From Cellulosilyticum lentocellum DSM 5427 (lineage in GTDB: Bacteria > Bacillota > Clostridia > Lachnospirales > Cellulosilyticaceae): a stretch of DNA of 64,000 nucleotides. How positions within the stretch are numbered: position 1 is the stretch's first letter; each line of letters starts with the position of its first letter. The translations under genes were made by a program, and so were the position numbers. Of the stretch, positions 36,677-46,621 are shown one piece after another. The notes under the pieces are model-generated. The model was not told where the DNA came from, did not search any database, and was given only the letters and a program-made list of their open reading frames with translations. The DNA lies in the NCBI RefSeq assembly GCF_000178835.2, contig NC_015275.1:3183001-3247000 (forward strand), in the 5' to 3' direction.

Positions 36677-37987
36677 TTATTGAAGGATATCACTTACAAG
36701 GCTATCAAGTTTAGCTTGCATATCAGCTGCTTGAATGTTACCATCAAATGCATCTTTTGTGAATGCACCTGTTGGAGTCCAGAAGTTACTCATTTTAGGA
36801 ACAGATGGCATTGCTACACCGAATTCAAGTTGAGCAAGTGTTGCTGCTACTGTTGCATCTGAAGTAACTTTTTCATTTGAAGCTGCTGTTTTATTTGTTG
36901 GAAGAAGTTGTCTCATTTCAAATCTCTTAATCTGATTTTCTTCATTTGTTAAGAAGTCTGCAAGTGTCATTGCTGCAACTGGATATTGTGTATTAGATTT
37001 TACACAATATAATTTGTATCCAGCAAATGATTTCATTTGTTTGTCAGCAGATCCTGTATTGATTGTTGGTAATTTAGCCACACCATAACGATCACCTAAG
37101 AATTTTTTGTAATCAGCTGCTTTCCATGGTCCACCTACATATGCACCTAATTTACCAGCTTCGAATTGAGTACCAGCAGCAGCGTCATCTAATGCTGCAG
37201 CACCTTTAGCTTTTAATCCAGCAATGAAGTTAGCCATTTCTAAACCACCAGCATTGTTGAATGTACAAACTGTTTCATCTGCACCTGTTTCACCAAATAA
37301 TTGGCAATCATTTGTTAAGAAGAATGCTCCTGAGAAGTATGCATTACCCATATCAAAACCAAATTTTGTTACACCATCTGGTACTTGTGCATCAAGAATA
37401 GTGTTAAGAGATGCTACATCTTCTGCTTTAAAGATTGATGTATCATAGTATAAGAAGTATGTTTCTGAAGCACTTGGATAACCATAGATTTTTCCATCAT
37501 ATGTAGCTGCAGTAATAGCACCGTCTGAGTCGTTATCTGTTACATTTTTAGCAAAAAGAGTATTTTCATAAATAGCTCCTGATTGAACAAGTGATCCAAG
37601 TTGGTCATGAGCGATTGAGAAAACGTCAGCTGCAGCATCTAAGTCTTTTTGAACTTCGTCTTTAGCTGTATCTTCGCCATTTACACGTAAAGTGATTTCA
37701 ATGTTTTTGTCAGCATATTTTGTTTTAAAAGCATCTGCCATTTGTGTTAACATTTCTTGGTCATCTGCTGCACCCCAAAGAGTAAGTTTTGCGCCATCTT
37801 CTGGTTGTGGTACTTCAGCCTCAGCTGGTGTTTCAGCTGGTGCTTCTGATGGTGCTACTGATTCAGCTGGTGTTTCTGCTGGTGCTGGTGATTCTGATGT
37901 TGGTGTTGTTTTATTACAACCAACCATTGATACACTCATTGCACCGATTAATGCCATACTCATTGCAAGTGATAATTTTTTACTCAT
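36677..37987 (-). CDS. malE: maltodextrin-binding lipoprotein, MalE type
   Basis: Captures maltodextrins for MalFG. The 436 residues start with a lipoprotein signal ending MVGC (Cys24). A Pro/Ala/Glu-rich flexible linker (about 28-60) follows, then a type 1 sugar-binding fold (about 65-430; LTLWGAADDQEMLTQMADAF at the start, GKLGAYVGGPWKAADYKKF about 270). It is the first gene of the operon. Two LacI-type operator-like sites lie 140 and 300 bases upstream. Confidence 0.95.
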   Translation of the reverse strand: MSKKLSLAMSMALIGAMSVSMVGCNKTTPTSESPAPAETPAESVAPSEAPAETPAEAEVPQPEDGAKLTLWGAADDQEMLTQMADAFKTKYADKNIEITLRVNGEDTAKDEVQKDLDAAADVFSIAHDQLGSLVQSGAIYENTLFAKNVTDNDSDGAITAATYDGKIYGYPSASETYFLYYDTSIFKAEDVASLNTILDAQVPDGVTKFGFDMGNAYFSGAFFLTNDCQLFGETGADETVCTFNNAGGLEMANFIAGLKAKGAAALDDAAAGTQFEAGKLGAYVGGPWKAADYKKFLGDRYGVAKLPTINTGSADKQMKSFAGYKLYCVKSNTQYPVAAMTLADFLTNEENQIKRFEMRQLLPTNKTAASNEKVTSDATVAATLAQLEFGVAMPSVPKMSNFWTPTGAFTKDAFDGNIQAADMQAKLDSLVSDILQ

Positions 37988-38125
37988 AAATATCCCCCTT
38001 ATTTTGGACTTTCGCCCATTTAAATAATTAATTACTTCATCTATATCAAACTCTTATAACTATATATAAGCCATAAGAACTTTGATCATAACTTATACTG
38101 ATTTTACCTTTAAATTATTATGATA

Positions 38126-38140
38126 CGGTATCGTTCCCAA
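38126..38140. promoter_or_regulatory. LacI-family operator-like site 1 upstream of malE
   Basis: On the minus strand TTGGGAACGATACCG, which agrees at 12 of 15 bases with the second site at 38283-38297. The core AACGAT is the form expected of MalR/CcpA-type proteins. It is 139 bases upstream of the malE start. Confidence 0.45.
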
Positions 38141-38282
38141 GGTTATGTGCTTTTTTCTAGTTACTCACGCTGTTTTTTGGTTATATACATTACACTAATC
38201 TTATACTATTTTATAATAATAATTTAGTCATATTTGATTTATATCGTAATATCCATTTTTTTGATTTATACAATATAAACAT

Positions 38283-38297
38283 CGAAATCGTTTCCAA
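38283..38297. promoter_or_regulatory. LacI-family operator-like (cre-like) site 2
   Basis: On the minus strand TTGGAAACGATTTCG, close to the catabolite-response element consensus. It lies in the AT-rich 408-base gap between malE and the chemoreceptor gene; no other clear signal was found in that gap. Confidence 0.5.
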
Positions 38298-38395
38298 TTT
38301 CTATATTTTCATTTTATACGTCTTTTATTAAAAAATCAATATATTTTATAATATTTTTCAAATTATTTTTTTATGTATTTTTACCAATAGAATTC

Positions 38396-40462
38396 TTAAT
38401 TAAACATCTTATAACTTTCTTCAAGTTGCTCAACCGTTAGCGCTAATTCATCAGCTAATTGTGTAATACTTTTTGATGCCTCAATTTGTTCAACTGTTTC
38501 AGCACTAACTTCCTCTGTAACACTTACAGCTTCTTCTACAACTTGAGCAATATATTTCATTTTCTTTTCTACTGCTTCTTTCTCTTCTACCACTTTACCA
38601 ATCATATGATGGGCATTATTAAGTGAAATATCCACTTCTTTCATCTTAGTATCAATATCTGTGAATATTTCTGTTACACCATTTACCATTGGTAATTGTT
38701 TATTAAATACTTCTAGGGCCATCATTAATTGTTCTAAAGTAAGCTTTTTCTTTTCTTCGATAATCTGCAGTGTACTCGCTATATTAGATATAGCACTTTC
38801 TGTTTGTACTGAGAGCTTTCTTACTTCATCTGCAACGACAGCAAAGCCTTTTCCAGCTTCTCCTGCTCTAGCTGCTTCAATGGCAGCATTTAATGCAAGC
38901 AAATTTGTTTGTCCATTAACATTTTGAATCATATCCAAAATCTTATGAATTCCTTCTGCTTCTTCACCTAATTCTTGCACACACTCGCTTACTTTCTCAC
39001 TAATTCGAATAGTATTTTGAGCTCCATTATAAAGATCCGTTAGGCGTACTTTAGTCGCTTCACTCATACTCATTGTTTGTTTAGAAGCTTCCCTAATGTG
39101 TTCCATCGAATCTGTTACTTTATTAATATTATTCGAAAGTACATTAATAAGTGTAACAGATTCTTCTATTTCCTTGTTCTGAGTTTGTGCACCTAATGCT
39201 ACAGATTCAATTGTCTTTCCTACTTCTGTTGCTGATAAACTTGTATCTTGTGCCATATCTTGAAGTGAATGCGTATGCTCATATACAGAAGAAGTAACTG
39301 CTTTAGCTTTACCTATCATACTATCTAAGGTATTTAGCATACTCGTAAAACCTTTTACTAAAATATGCATTTCTACATTGTTATATTCTAATTCTTGTTC
39401 TAATTCCTGTTTAAAGCTAAGTTGTCCTTTCTCTACACGCATCATATATGAAGCCATTTTAACAATAGGCTTTGTAATTTTTCTACTAATAAGAATGCTT
39501 ATCAAGATAACCACTAATAGTATGACACCTACAACAATAAAGATTACTCTACTATCATCATGGTAGTCTTTTAATAAATTATCCATAGCTGCACTACTAG
39601 TAATTCCCCAACCATTACTGGTCTTTACGAAGCTTACCAAATTATCAGAAAGATTAAGTGTTTCTGTTGTATTTGATGATTCTCTCATATAAGTAATAAG
39701 CTTTTCATCAATAACACCATTATTATTGCTTGTAATAACTTGATTTTGAGCATCTACAATCATCATAGATATATCCTTTTTAAGATCTGCTAATTCTAAT
39801 AGCTCATTTAAATAATCTTTATTCACAAGGGCAATTAATAATGTATCATTAGAGTTTAGCATTTTTCTAACCAAATAAATATTTCGTTCTCCATCAGCCT
39901 CTAATGTAAACCAATAAAATTCAGAAGTTGGTATTTCTTGAACTTTTGTATAAGCTTCGCTTGCAGAAAAAGCTTCTACATCAAAATCAAAAGAGATATT
40001 AGCTTCTTGATAAATCTTCTTATCATTAACCAATACGCAAAAGCCTAAAATAGCTTGTTGTGTTTTCAAAGTGCTTCTTACTCTTTCCTTAACATCTCCA
40101 AAATAAGTAGATGCTCCTACCATATCATTTTGTTTGACTTTCTTTATGTAATTCTGTAACTTTTGAAAGCCTACAATATCACCCATAGTAGTCCTAGCCA
40201 CAGAAATATAGTTTTCTATATTATAACTGAGCTGCTCCACTATTTTTTGAGAATAATCTCCAACGACATTTTGAGTAGAACGAGTTGTAATATTCATACT
40301 CATCGCCATAATAATCAACGTAGGGATTAAGCTAATGACTATAAAAATGGCTATGAGTTGATTTTTCAATTTAAGCTTGTGACGATTCACTTTTAATGAT
40401 TTTACGGTATCGTTATTGGTATCGATTCCATGCTTTTTCAAAAAAAAAGGCTTCTTCTTCAT
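38396..40462 (-). CDS. methyl-accepting chemotaxis protein
   Basis: A transmembrane chemoreceptor of 688 residues. There is a first membrane helix (about 36-58), an extracellular Cache-like ligand domain (about 60-300), a second helix (about 306-328), HAMP (about 330-385) and a cytoplasmic signalling domain. The conserved hairpin tip contains [20 protein letters not shown] and [15 protein letters not shown] (about 515-550). The basic N-terminus is unusual in length. It lies upstream of the maltodextrin genes on the same strand, so it may sense sugars, but this is inference. Confidence 0.95.
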   Translation of the reverse strand: MKKKPFFLKKHGIDTNNDTVKSLKVNRHKLKLKNQLIAIFIVISLIPTLIIMAMSMNITTRSTQNVVGDYSQKIVEQLSYNIENYISVARTTMGDIVGFQKLQNYIKKVKQNDMVGASTYFGDVKERVRSTLKTQQAILGFCVLVNDKKIYQEANISFDFDVEAFSASEAYTKVQEIPTSEFYWFTLEADGERNIYLVRKMLNSNDTLLIALVNKDYLNELLELADLKKDISMMIVDAQNQVITSNNNGVIDEKLITYMRESSNTTETLNLSDNLVSFVKTSNGWGITSSAAMDNLLKDYHDDSRVIFIVVGVILLVVILISILISRKITKPIVKMASYMMRVEKGQLSFKQELEQELEYNNVEMHILVKGFTSMLNTLDSMIGKAKAVTSSVYEHTHSLQDMAQDTSLSATEVGKTIESVALGAQTQNKEIEESVTLINVLSNNINKVTDSMEHIREASKQTMSMSEATKVRLTDLYNGAQNTIRISEKVSECVQELGEEAEGIHKILDMIQNVNGQTNLLALNAAIEAARAGEAGKGFAVVADEVRKLSVQTESAISNIASTLQIIEEKKKLTLEQLMMALEVFNKQLPMVNGVTEIFTDIDTKMKEVDISLNNAHHMIGKVVEEKEAVEKKMKYIAQVVEEAVSVTEEVSAETVEQIEASKSITQLADELALTVEQLEESYKMFN

Positions 40463-40662
40463 AAGCTACCCCCATTTCTCAATGTTCTTCGACTGTAGAA
40501 TTTAGTTTCCTTACTTAAAAATATAATTTAATCACTCAATTTATGCTTATTATATAATTTTGAATATAAATTGTAAATAGTTATTAAAAAAATAGTTATA
40601 TTTTCACAATTATTATCTTATGTTTAAATGAAAAGTTATACTTAATCATATAATCTTTTTAT

Positions 40663-40702
40663 AAAATAGACCTATCTTCTAGAAAGAAGATAGGTCTATT
40701 TT
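40663..40702. terminator. terminator overlapping the end of hisJ
   Basis: A perfect 18-bp stem (40663-40680 with 40685-40702) around a 4-base loop. The 5' arm on the minus strand also codes for the last residues of HisJ (KIDLSS). Confidence 0.85.
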
Positions 40703-41476
40703 AACCTGTTCTGCACAATGTGCGTCTGACCCCAATATTAATGGCAAATGCTCTTTTTTTATAAGTTCTAAAAGTCTTCCAGAAGGATAAGTCTCCTTGC
40801 AGAACTCTTTCTTTAATCCAGCCATATTAAAATCGATCTCATACTTTTTTTCTTTAAGAGCTGTAACGATTGCTTGAAACAAACATTCATTTTCATATGC
40901 CATAGGATATTTTTTATTAAAAATACGAACTAACGTAGGATGTCCGATTCGCTTAGGTTTATATTTCCCTAAGTCAGCTTCTATAGATTTAAGAACTGTC
41001 TCAAAATATAAATCATAAATTTTTTCTAGGCTTTGTATCTTAGTAAGGAGTGTTTCAAAGTCTGGCAAGTAATCTATCGCATAATACTGATTTTCAAATT
41101 TCACAAAATGCACTGATAAAACACCGTCTTCGATAGTTGTAGCATACTGATTTAAAGCATCTGTAATCTTATTCTCATAGCCCTCTATATAGTCTACTTC
41201 AAAACCTAAATGAATCGCTATACGTTCTTTATAATTCACTTTTACTCTTCCGATGGCTTCTATATAGGCTGGGATTTCTTCTTCTAACAATGTACACTCT
41301 CTTCGAAATGTCTCTGTAGTAACACCCTCTGGCATAGGAAAGTGCTCTGTAAACGTTATTTCTCTTCTTCCTTCCTTTATCGCCTTCTCTACATAGCTTT
41401 CTAAAGTATCTTTAGTCCCATGAGGACAAAATGGTGTATGCATATGGCCATCTCTTATACTTAGATTATCGTACAA
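40679..41476 (-). CDS. hisJ: histidinol-phosphatase, PHP family
   Basis: Dephosphorylates L-histidinol phosphate in histidine synthesis. The 265 residues show PHP metal-binding motifs: DGHMHTPFCPHG (about 9-20), ITFTEHFPMP (about 39-48), LGFEVDYIEGYE (about 85-96), LSVHFVKFE (about 119) and LGSDAHCAEQVK (about 249-260). The K-type HisJ layout fits the Bacillus enzyme. No other histidine genes are present here, so function is judged on sequence alone. It is immediately downstream of a GH13 gene (60 bases), perhaps in one transcript. Confidence 0.9.
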   Translation of the reverse strand: MYDNLSIRDGHMHTPFCPHGTKDTLESYVEKAIKEGRREITFTEHFPMPEGVTTETFRRECTLLEEEIPAYIEAIGRVKVNYKERIAIHLGFEVDYIEGYENKITDALNQYATTIEDGVLSVHFVKFENQYYAIDYLPDFETLLTKIQSLEKIYDLYFETVLKSIEADLGKYKPKRIGHPTLVRIFNKKYPMAYENECLFQAIVTALKEKKYEIDFNMAGLKKEFCKETYPSGRLLELIKKEHLPLILGSDAHCAEQVKIDLSSF

Positions 41477-41536
41477 ATCTTTTCCCCTCTCTATATTTAT
41501 CTTTTTCTCATAGCTTACCTTATTTTCTTATCTTCT

Positions 41537-42889
41537 TCAAGAATAATTTCCTTCTAAAACAGTACTTGAAAATGGAGGCATATTTATTCCCACGTTTCCT
41601 CCTATTGGAGTATAATACTTTTCATCGTGTAATAAATCTTTTAGTTTACTTTCTTGCCCCACTTTAAAATATAATGTTACTTCTTGCTCTGCTAAGTTTA
41701 GCACAACAAATACTCTCTTATTATGATATACACGTGCAAATACTAGCTGTTCATTTTTGACTAATACTTGTTCATATAAACCATTACAAATAACTTCTGA
41801 ATTTTTTCTTATCCTTGCAAGCCCCCTAATATGTTCTACTATATTTTGATCTTCTTGCAATAACTCTTTTAAATTAAGGCAAGGTCTTAGCACCTCATCT
41901 CCTCCATTTGCCTTGTCACCTAGTATTCCCCACTCACTTCCATAATAAATAGAGGGGATTCCTGGCATAGTAAAAAGTAATGTATATACATTTGTCAAAT
42001 GCTCTTTTTTCTTTAAACTACTAGTAATGCGATTAACATCATGATTATCTATAAAGTTATATAATAATAAGTCTTTATATATTCCTCCTTGCCCAAATAA
42101 ACGATTTAAAGAATAGTTGATCTCAAAATAATTTTTATCATTATGACTTGAGTAGATTCCCTTATAACATTCATAGTTAGTTGCTGAATGCAATAAGCCA
42201 CTTCTCGCTATACGTGAGTACTCTCCATGTATCATTTCTCCCATCAACCAAAACTCTTGATCTTGTTCTAAACAAAATGCTACAAGCTTTCCTAAAAATT
42301 CTTGATCCATGCAATAAGCCACATCTAATCTTAAGCCATTTATTTGAAATTCTTCTATCCAGCTTTTAACCGCTCCGAAAATATGCCTAATTACCTCTGG
42401 ATGTGTTAAATTGAGTTTTACTAAATCAAAATGTCCTTCCCAGCCTTCATAATAAAACCCATCATTATATGGACTATTTCCATCAAAATTAATATTAACA
42501 AACCAATCCTTGTAAAGAGACTGTTCTCTTTTTGCTTGTAAGTCTTTAAATGCCCAAAAGTCCCTCCCTACATGATTAAAAACCCCATCTAAAACAACTT
42601 TAATACCTGCAGCATGTAGCTGATTACAAACTTCCTTGAAATCTAAATGACTACCTAATCGTCTATCTATTTGATAGTAATCCATTGTATCATAACCATG
42701 ACGACTTGATTCAAATACTGGTCCAAAATAAATAGCATTTACACCTAAATTTTTCAGATGTGGTATCCATTCTATTACCCGGGAAATGCGATTTTCTACT
42801 ATCAAGTCTTTACTATTTTCTCTTGGTGCTCCACAAAATCCCAGAGGATAAATGTGATAAAATATTGCCTCTTTAATCCATTCTGCCAT
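41537..42889 (-). CDS. cytoplasmic GH13 glycosidase (maltodextrin-degrading type)
   Basis: The 450 residues have no signal peptide, so the enzyme acts inside the cell. GH13 motifs: region I DGVFNHVGRD (about 100-109), nucleophile in LRLDVAYCMD (about 194-203), acid/base in WLMGEMIHGEY (about 222-232) and FIDNHDVNR (about 285-293). It lacks the N-terminal domain of typical cyclomaltodextrinases. It probably degrades imported maltodextrins. GAAAGGGG precedes the ATG. A TetR-family gene sits 55 bases upstream on the same strand. Confidence 0.9.
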   Translation of the reverse strand: MAEWIKEAIFYHIYPLGFCGAPRENSKDLIVENRISRVIEWIPHLKNLGVNAIYFGPVFESSRHGYDTMDYYQIDRRLGSHLDFKEVCNQLHAAGIKVVLDGVFNHVGRDFWAFKDLQAKREQSLYKDWFVNINFDGNSPYNDGFYYEGWEGHFDLVKLNLTHPEVIRHIFGAVKSWIEEFQINGLRLDVAYCMDQEFLGKLVAFCLEQDQEFWLMGEMIHGEYSRIARSGLLHSATNYECYKGIYSSHNDKNYFEINYSLNRLFGQGGIYKDLLLYNFIDNHDVNRITSSLKKKEHLTNVYTLLFTMPGIPSIYYGSEWGILGDKANGGDEVLRPCLNLKELLQEDQNIVEHIRGLARIRKNSEVICNGLYEQVLVKNEQLVFARVYHNKRVFVVLNLAEQEVTLYFKVGQESKLKDLLHDEKYYTPIGGNVGINMPPFSSTVLEGNYS

Positions 42890-42944
42890 TTTTCTACCCC
42901 TTTCATCTATCTCATTAGCTTCTGTTTATATCAAACTTATCCTT

Positions 42945-43511
42945 TTAAGAGAAGATACCATGCATAAATTGATGTGTTGCCTTTCTAATAAGATTATCCT
43001 CTTCTAAAGAATCCTCGTTGTCATGCAATTCAATATAAGCATTGACCATTCCTAAGTAAGTAATGGCATAAGTTCTTTGCCTTCCCTTCATATTACCATG
43101 TTGTATAGACGCTTTAGTAAAAAGTTCCTCTAATACTCGAATCTGTTCATTAACAAGTGGCCTTGCCACTTTATATCCATCGCTAGCCGGAGGATAAAAC
43201 CTCATGGCTAGTAGCATACGGTAAAAGATTCTGTTCTCTTTTGCATAGTCAAAATAAGCTTGTGTAAGCCGATACATTGTTAAAGGTAAATCGCCTTTAT
43301 ACTCTGCTGCTTGGCTAAGCCTTTTTATCAGTCCTTCATGTTTCAACGTTAATAAGGACTGAAGTAATCCCTCTTTACTTCCAAAATAATGATATAAAGT
43401 TGGCTTAGTTATTCCCGCTTCATTTACAATTTCTTGTACACCTACTGCATCATACCCCCTATCTGAAAAGAGTTCTAATGCACAGGTTAGAATTTTTTCT
43501 TTGTTATCCAT
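42945..43511 (-). CDS. TetR-family transcriptional regulator
   Basis: The 188 residues start with a TetR HTH: ILTCALELFSDRGYDAVGVQ (about 7-26), then EIVNEAGITKPTLYHYFGSK (about 27-46). A helical effector domain follows. A perfect 16-base palindrome in its own promoter (43571-43586) indicates autoregulation. The GH13 and hisJ genes downstream on the same strand may share its control. The ligand is unknown. Confidence 0.93.
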   Translation of the reverse strand: MDNKEKILTCALELFSDRGYDAVGVQEIVNEAGITKPTLYHYFGSKEGLLQSLLTLKHEGLIKRLSQAAEYKGDLPLTMYRLTQAYFDYAKENRIFYRMLLAMRFYPPASDGYKVARPLVNEQIRVLEELFTKASIQHGNMKGRQRTYAITYLGMVNAYIELHDNEDSLEEDNLIRKATHQFMHGIFS

Positions 43512-43570
43512 GGATTCTCCCTATTTTTATATGACTCTACTATTTTTCTCTATCATATGATATGTTTCAC

Positions 43571-43586
43571 TATACCACTCGGTATA
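43571..43586. promoter_or_regulatory. TetR-type operator in its own promoter
   Basis: TATACC-ACTC-GGTATA is a perfect palindrome. On the minus strand it overlaps the spacer between TTACAA (-35-like, about 43593-43598) and TATAGT (-10), so bound repressor would block initiation. Confidence 0.75.
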
Positions 43587-43599
43587 CTAATTGTAAATA

Positions 43600-43645
43600 A
43601 AAAAATAAAAGGTATATAAAATTTTTACTTTTATATACCTTTTAT
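43600..43645 (-). terminator. terminator of ptsI
   Basis: AAAAGGTATATAAA (43607-43620) pairs with TTTATATACCTTTT (43630-43643); the minus strand continues into a T7 run. It is 15 bases after the ptsI stop. Confidence 0.88.
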
Positions 43646-43659
43646 CGATATTAATTATT

Positions 43660-45273
43660 TTAGTGATTCATTAAGATTTTTTTAGCATTTAAAATAGAGG
43701 TTGCGCTCATAGAAAATTCATCTAGTCCATACTCAAGGAGTGTTGGAATAGCTGCTTCATCTCCTGCCATTTCTCCACACATGCCAACCCATTTACCATG
43801 TTTATGAGCACCTTCAATTGTCATTTTAATAAGTCTTAAAACAGCAGGGTGCATTGGGTTATAAAGATAAGAAACTTTTTCGCTCATTCTATCTGCTGCT
43901 AAAGTATATTGAATAAGGTCATTTGTTCCAATTGAGAAGAAATCAACATATTTTGCTAGTTCATCAGCCATAACTGCTGCTGCTGGAATCTCAATCATAA
44001 TTCCCCACTCAATCTCATTTGAGTAAGCAATTCCTTCTGTATCAAGTTCCTTTTTACATTCATCTACCACAGCTTTTGCTTGTTCAAATTCCTCAATTCC
44101 TGAAATCATTGGGAACATGACTGCTAACTTACCATACACAGACGCTCTTAAAAGTGCTCTAAGCTGTACTTTAAAAATACCTGTTTGATCTAAACATAAA
44201 CGAATCGCTCTATAACCTAAAAACGGATTCATTTCTTCTGGTAATGGTAAATAGGGAAGTGTTTTATCTCCACCAATATCTAGTGTCCTAATAACAACTT
44301 TCTTATCTTTCATAGTCTCAAGAACATATTTGTAGGCTTCAAATTGTTCTTCTTCTGTAGGAGCAGCATCTCTGTCCATGTATAAGAATTCTGTTCTAAA
44401 GAGACCTACACCATCTCCACCGTTTTCTAATACTTGATCTGCATCTTTAGGTTTACCGATGTTACCACATACTTCAATATGTTTGCCGCTCTTATCAACA
44501 ACTTTTACATTAAGAAGCTTTTTAAGTTCTTCCTTCTCAGCTGCAAAAGCTTCGATTTTAGCTTCATAGGCCTTGATAGTTGCTTCATCTGGATTAATAA
44601 TAGCTATTCCTTCAATGCCATCTACAATAACTCTATCACCATTTTTAACTACACTTGTAATATCACCAAGACCAACAACAGCCGGAATTTCAAGTGTTCT
44701 TGCCATAATGGCAGAGTGAGAAGTTCTACCACCAATATTAGTAATAAATCCTTTTACTTTTGTTTTATCAAGTTGTGCTGTATCAGATGGAGTTAAGTCA
44801 TGTGCTACTACAATCGTATTATCCTCTGAAATCTCTAAACCAACTGTATGTCCAGCTAAATTAGCTAGCATACGTTTAGAGACGTCTTTAATATCTGCTG
44901 CACGCTCTCTAAGGTAAGCATCATCAATAGCTTCAAATAAACTTACAAGGCTATTTGAAACTGTTTCAACGGCTTTTAAAGCATTGATACTATTATTTTT
45001 TATCTCAGCTTCTACAGAGCCTACAAACTCTGGATCCTCTAAGATAAGAAGATGTGCATCGAAAACAGCAGCTTCATGCTCACCTACATTTTCTAATGTT
45101 TTTTGTTTGATTTTCTCAAGTTGCTCTTTGCATAATGCTACTGCTCCTTGAAGTTTTTCAAGTTCTACTGCTATATCTGTAACTTTTTCATCTGTGATAA
45201 TAAGTTCTTTCTCTTCATAGACAAAAACATTACCAATTGCATAGCCTTTGGAAGCTGCAATACCTTTTTTCAT
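43660..45273 (-). CDS. ptsI: PTS enzyme I (phosphoenolpyruvate-protein phosphotransferase)
   Basis: Transfers phosphate from PEP to HPr, the entry step of the sugar phosphotransferase system. The 537 residues show the N-terminal HPr-interacting domain, the phospho-His segment GGRTSHSAIMARTLEIPAVV (about 184-203) and the PEP-binding barrel with DGVGLFRTEFLYMDR (about 287-301) and FSIGTNDLIQYTLAADR (about 447-463). It follows ptsH by 24 bases as an operon. A shorter C-terminus than E. coli is within the Firmicutes range. Confidence 0.98.
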   Translation of the reverse strand: MKKGIAASKGYAIGNVFVYEEKELIITDEKVTDIAVELEKLQGAVALCKEQLEKIKQKTLENVGEHEAAVFDAHLLILEDPEFVGSVEAEIKNNSINALKAVETVSNSLVSLFEAIDDAYLRERAADIKDVSKRMLANLAGHTVGLEISEDNTIVVAHDLTPSDTAQLDKTKVKGFITNIGGRTSHSAIMARTLEIPAVVGLGDITSVVKNGDRVIVDGIEGIAIINPDEATIKAYEAKIEAFAAEKEELKKLLNVKVVDKSGKHIEVCGNIGKPKDADQVLENGGDGVGLFRTEFLYMDRDAAPTEEEQFEAYKYVLETMKDKKVVIRTLDIGGDKTLPYLPLPEEMNPFLGYRAIRLCLDQTGIFKVQLRALLRASVYGKLAVMFPMISGIEEFEQAKAVVDECKKELDTEGIAYSNEIEWGIMIEIPAAAVMADELAKYVDFFSIGTNDLIQYTLAADRMSEKVSYLYNPMHPAVLRLIKMTIEGAHKHGKWVGMCGEMAGDEAAIPTLLEYGLDEFSMSATSILNAKKILMNH

Positions 45274-45297
45274 ATGTTCTTCCTCCTAAGCTAGCAA

Positions 45298-45558
45298 TTA
45301 TTCTTGGAAAGTGCCGATGAAATCTGCCATATGTTTAGCTGCTGCTTCTTCGTCTTCACCTTCAGCTACAACTTGAAGTTCTGCTCCTGATGTAAGTCCC
45401 ATTGCTAAAAGAGCGATTAAGCTTTTTGCGTTTCCTTCTTTATCTCCATATACTAATTTAATATCTGATTTAAATTGTGATGCTTCTTTACAGAATAAAG
45501 TAGCTGGTCTTGCATGTAACCCTTGTTGATTGATAAGTTTAGTGTTTAAAGTAGTCAT
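45298..45558 (-). CDS. ptsH: phosphocarrier protein HPr
   Basis: The 86-residue small carrier has the phosphorylatable His15 in NQQGLHARPAT and the regulatory Ser46 in GNAKSLIALLAMGL. Ser46 is the HPr kinase site of low-GC Gram-positive bacteria, so HPr-Ser-P/CcpA catabolite control is possible. GGAGAAATC precedes the ATG. A promoter-like TTTATA/TATAAT pair with 17-base spacing lies about 90 bases upstream. First gene of ptsH-ptsI. Confidence 0.98.
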   Translation of the reverse strand: MTTLNTKLINQQGLHARPATLFCKEASQFKSDIKLVYGDKEGNAKSLIALLAMGLTSGAELQVVAEGEDEEAAAKHMADFIGTFQE

Positions 45559-45767
45559 GATTTCTCCTATCCTCGTTCTAGTCTATTTTTTGTTTATTTT
45601 TGTAGTATATTTTATCCTAAAATATATTTAATTATAACTGGTATTAGTTTTATTATAAACAAACATTTTTTTACATTTTTATTAACAAAGTGTTAATACA
45701 GCTATGCTATTTTCTATTTATTTTTCTTTATAAAGTTAATTTACACAAAAACTATCTTTATAAATAG

Positions 45768-45800
45768 CAAAAAGTGACTACATTTTATGTAGCCACTTTC
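45768..45800 (-). terminator. terminator of the rubrerythrin gene
   Basis: AAAGTGACTACAT pairs with ATGTAGCCACTTT (one mismatch); the minus strand ends with CACTTTTTG. The rest of the 45559-45854 gap holds only the ptsH promoter region. Confidence 0.8.
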
Positions 45801-45854
45801 CAATGTTAAATTTCCTTATGGGGTAAAATACAAGGTTTAAGTTAAATGTATTAA

Positions 45855-46403
45855 TTATTTACCGAAGTATCTATTTAAAAGACCTTCGAAAGCTTTACCA
45901 TGACGAGCTTCATCTTTAGCCATTTCATGTACTGTATCATGAATAGCATCTAATCCTAATTGTTTTGCAAGTGTTGCTAATTCTTTTTTACCTGCTGTTG
46001 CTCCATTTTCAGCTGCTACACGCATTTCAAGGTTTTTCTTTGTTGAATCTGTAAGCACTTCACCTAATAATTCAGCGAATTTTGCAGCATGTTCTGCTTC
46101 TTCATGTGCTGCTTTTTCCCAGTAAAGACCGATTTCTGGATAACCTTCTCTGTGTGCAACTCTAGACATAGCTAAGTACATACCTACTTCTGTACATTCA
46201 CCTTCAAAGTTAGCTCTTAAACCTTCAATGATTCTTTCATCTACGCCTTTAGCTACTCCTACTACGTGTTCATCAGCCCAAACAAGGCCTTCTGTTGCTT
46301 GTTCTTTAAATTTATCTGAACCTGCTTTACAAATTGGGCAAGCTTCTGGAGCTGCTTCACCTTCATAAACATAACCACATACTGTACATACATATTTTTT
46401 CAT
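45855..46403 (-). CDS. reverse rubrerythrin (rubredoxin domain first)
   Basis: A diiron peroxidase protecting anaerobes from hydrogen peroxide and oxygen. The 182 residues place the rubredoxin-type Fe(Cys)4 domain at the N-terminus ([20 protein letters not shown], about 6-25). The ferritin-like four-helix domain follows (about 45-180; [50 protein letters not shown]). This order is the reverse of classical rubrerythrin and is known from clostridia. A good promoter is at 46484-46511. It is monocistronic. Confidence 0.95.
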   Translation of the reverse strand: MKKYVCTVCGYVYEGEAAPEACPICKAGSDKFKEQATEGLVWADEHVVGVAKGVDERIIEGLRANFEGECTEVGMYLAMSRVAHREGYPEIGLYWEKAAHEEAEHAAKFAELLGEVLTDSTKKNLEMRVAAENGATAGKKELATLAKQLGLDAIHDTVHEMAKDEARHGKAFEGLLNRYFGK

Positions 46404-46483
46404 TTTTATTTCCTCCCATTTTTGAAAAATTTCGTAGATAATTTTTATTTCTAAGTAATAATAATTATCCTTTGGATATATTT

Positions 46484-46511
46484 ATCATACCACATCTAAA
46501 ATATTTGTCAA
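46484..46511 (-). promoter_or_regulatory. promoter of the rubrerythrin gene
   Basis: Minus-strand TTGACA (46506-46511) and TATGAT (46484-46489) are 16 bases apart. The leader is about 75 bases. An AT-rich imperfect repeat near 46450-46465 could be a PerR-like site but does not match the consensus well. Confidence 0.8.
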
Positions 46512-46621
46512 TGATATTTTTATGTTTTTTTTGATTAAAAGTATTTTTTTCTATTTATTGCACACGCTAATACATAATAATTGAAATGACTTCAATGTTA
46601 TACATTACCGGGAGGGTCTTT

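Noticed and set aside
37692-38027. Plus-strand open frame with Gly/Ala/Ser repeats
   Set aside because: It is the complement of the repetitive PAETP linker of malE; no start signal.
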